From JBNKHH01 sp050290245 (GTDB lineage Bacteria > Pseudomonadota > Alphaproteobacteria > Rhodobacterales > Rhodobacteraceae), in assembly GCA_050290245.1 (NCBI GenBank), contig JBNKHH010000040.1, positions 1 to 5,670 of the forward strand: DNA of 5,670 nucleotides, read 5' to 3'. The position numbers were made by a program, and so were the translations under genes. The notes under the pieces are model-generated. The model saw only the letters and a program-made list of their open reading frames with translations, did no database searches and had not been told where the DNA came from. Positions 5,433 through 5,670 of the stretch are shown in pieces. The first letter of the stretch is position 1; every line of letters begins with the position of its first letter.

Positions 5433-5670
5433 ATATAGCGGATTTGATCCGACCAGAACCTTTCGATGCGTGAGAGACCGTCGTTGATGGCCGCGATATT
5501 TCCCGCACCGATCACCGCATCCGCCTTGAGCCCCTCGGCATGGGTATTAAACAGGCCCGAAACCACCTTGTGGACGTCGCGCCCCTTGTCGGTCAGCCGG
5601 ACGCGGACCGAACGACGGTCAATTTCGCACCTTTGGTGATGCATAAAACCCATGTCGACCAGTTTCTTGA
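5426..5670 (-). CDS. MarR-family transcriptional regulator, C-terminal part, cut by window edge
   Basis: Only the last 80 residues are present; the gene continues beyond the window's right edge. The visible part begins KKLVDMGFMHH, the end of the recognition-helix region. It continues through the beta-hairpin wing with DRRSVRVRLTDKGRDVHK, matching the MarR pattern D-x-R-S-x-x-V-x-L-T-x-x-G. The final helices, involved in dimerisation in this family, end in LSRIERFWSDQIRYIY, a tail I recall from Rhodobacterales MarR proteins. It would be a dimeric winged-helix DNA-binding protein. Ligand and targets cannot be told from this fragment. The start, the N-terminal dimerisation helices and most of the helix-turn-helix are missing. 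Its stop codon (TGA read at 5428-5426) lies inside the last codons of the convergent DUF1194 gene, a 7-bp tail-to-tail overlap. Confidence 0.9.
   Translation of the reverse strand, partial: KKLVDMGFMHHQRCEIDRRSVRVRLTDKGRDVHKVVSGLFNTHAEGLKADAVIGAGNIAAINDGLSRIERFWSDQIRYIY

Overview
The window looks like chromosomal DNA of a GC-rich alphaproteobacterium, most likely of the Rhodobacteraceae/Roseobacter group. This rests on the GC-rich coding bias, the long-form ThyX, the glyoxalase I ending in a PWASMxNTGxW tail, the DUF1194 von Willebrand-type protein, and a MarR regulator ending in RFWSDQIRY. The taxonomic call comes from recalled family features, not a search. Most genes are ordinary core or semi-core genes. 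One gene, at about 779-1675, is clearly AT-richer than everything around it. Layout, left to right: (1) the N-terminal part of a membrane protein on the minus strand, cut by the window edge (1-201); (2) a small plus-strand protein with one membrane helix and a four-cysteine tail (348-641); (3) a very GC-rich block of nested palindromes (664-749) between two convergent genes; (4) a minus-strand trypsin-like serine protease without a signal peptide, in AT-rich DNA (779-1675); (5) minus-strand thyX, flavin-dependent thymidylate synthase (1713-2615); (6) a 161-bp divergent intergenic region; (7) a plus-strand outer-membrane protein with a TPR-like N-terminus and a DUF560 (SLAM-type) beta-barrel (2777-4129); (8) plus-strand gloA (4201-4629), closely followed by an exported DUF1194/VWA-like protein (4650-5432); (9) the C-terminal part of a minus-strand MarR-family regulator (5426-5670), whose 3' end overlaps the DUF1194 gene by 7 bp. 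The genes do not form one pathway. thyX and the SLAM-like gene are divergent. gloA and the DUF1194 gene are probably co-transcribed (20-bp gap), but no functional link between them is evident. The items most worth a second look are the solitary, probably acquired, cytosolic trypsin-like protease next to a palindromic element, and the SLAM-type outer-membrane protein with no recognisable surface-lipoprotein substrate beside it. I see no CRISPR array, tRNA, rRNA, transposase or integrase. I did not find a convincing multi-gene novel system in this window.
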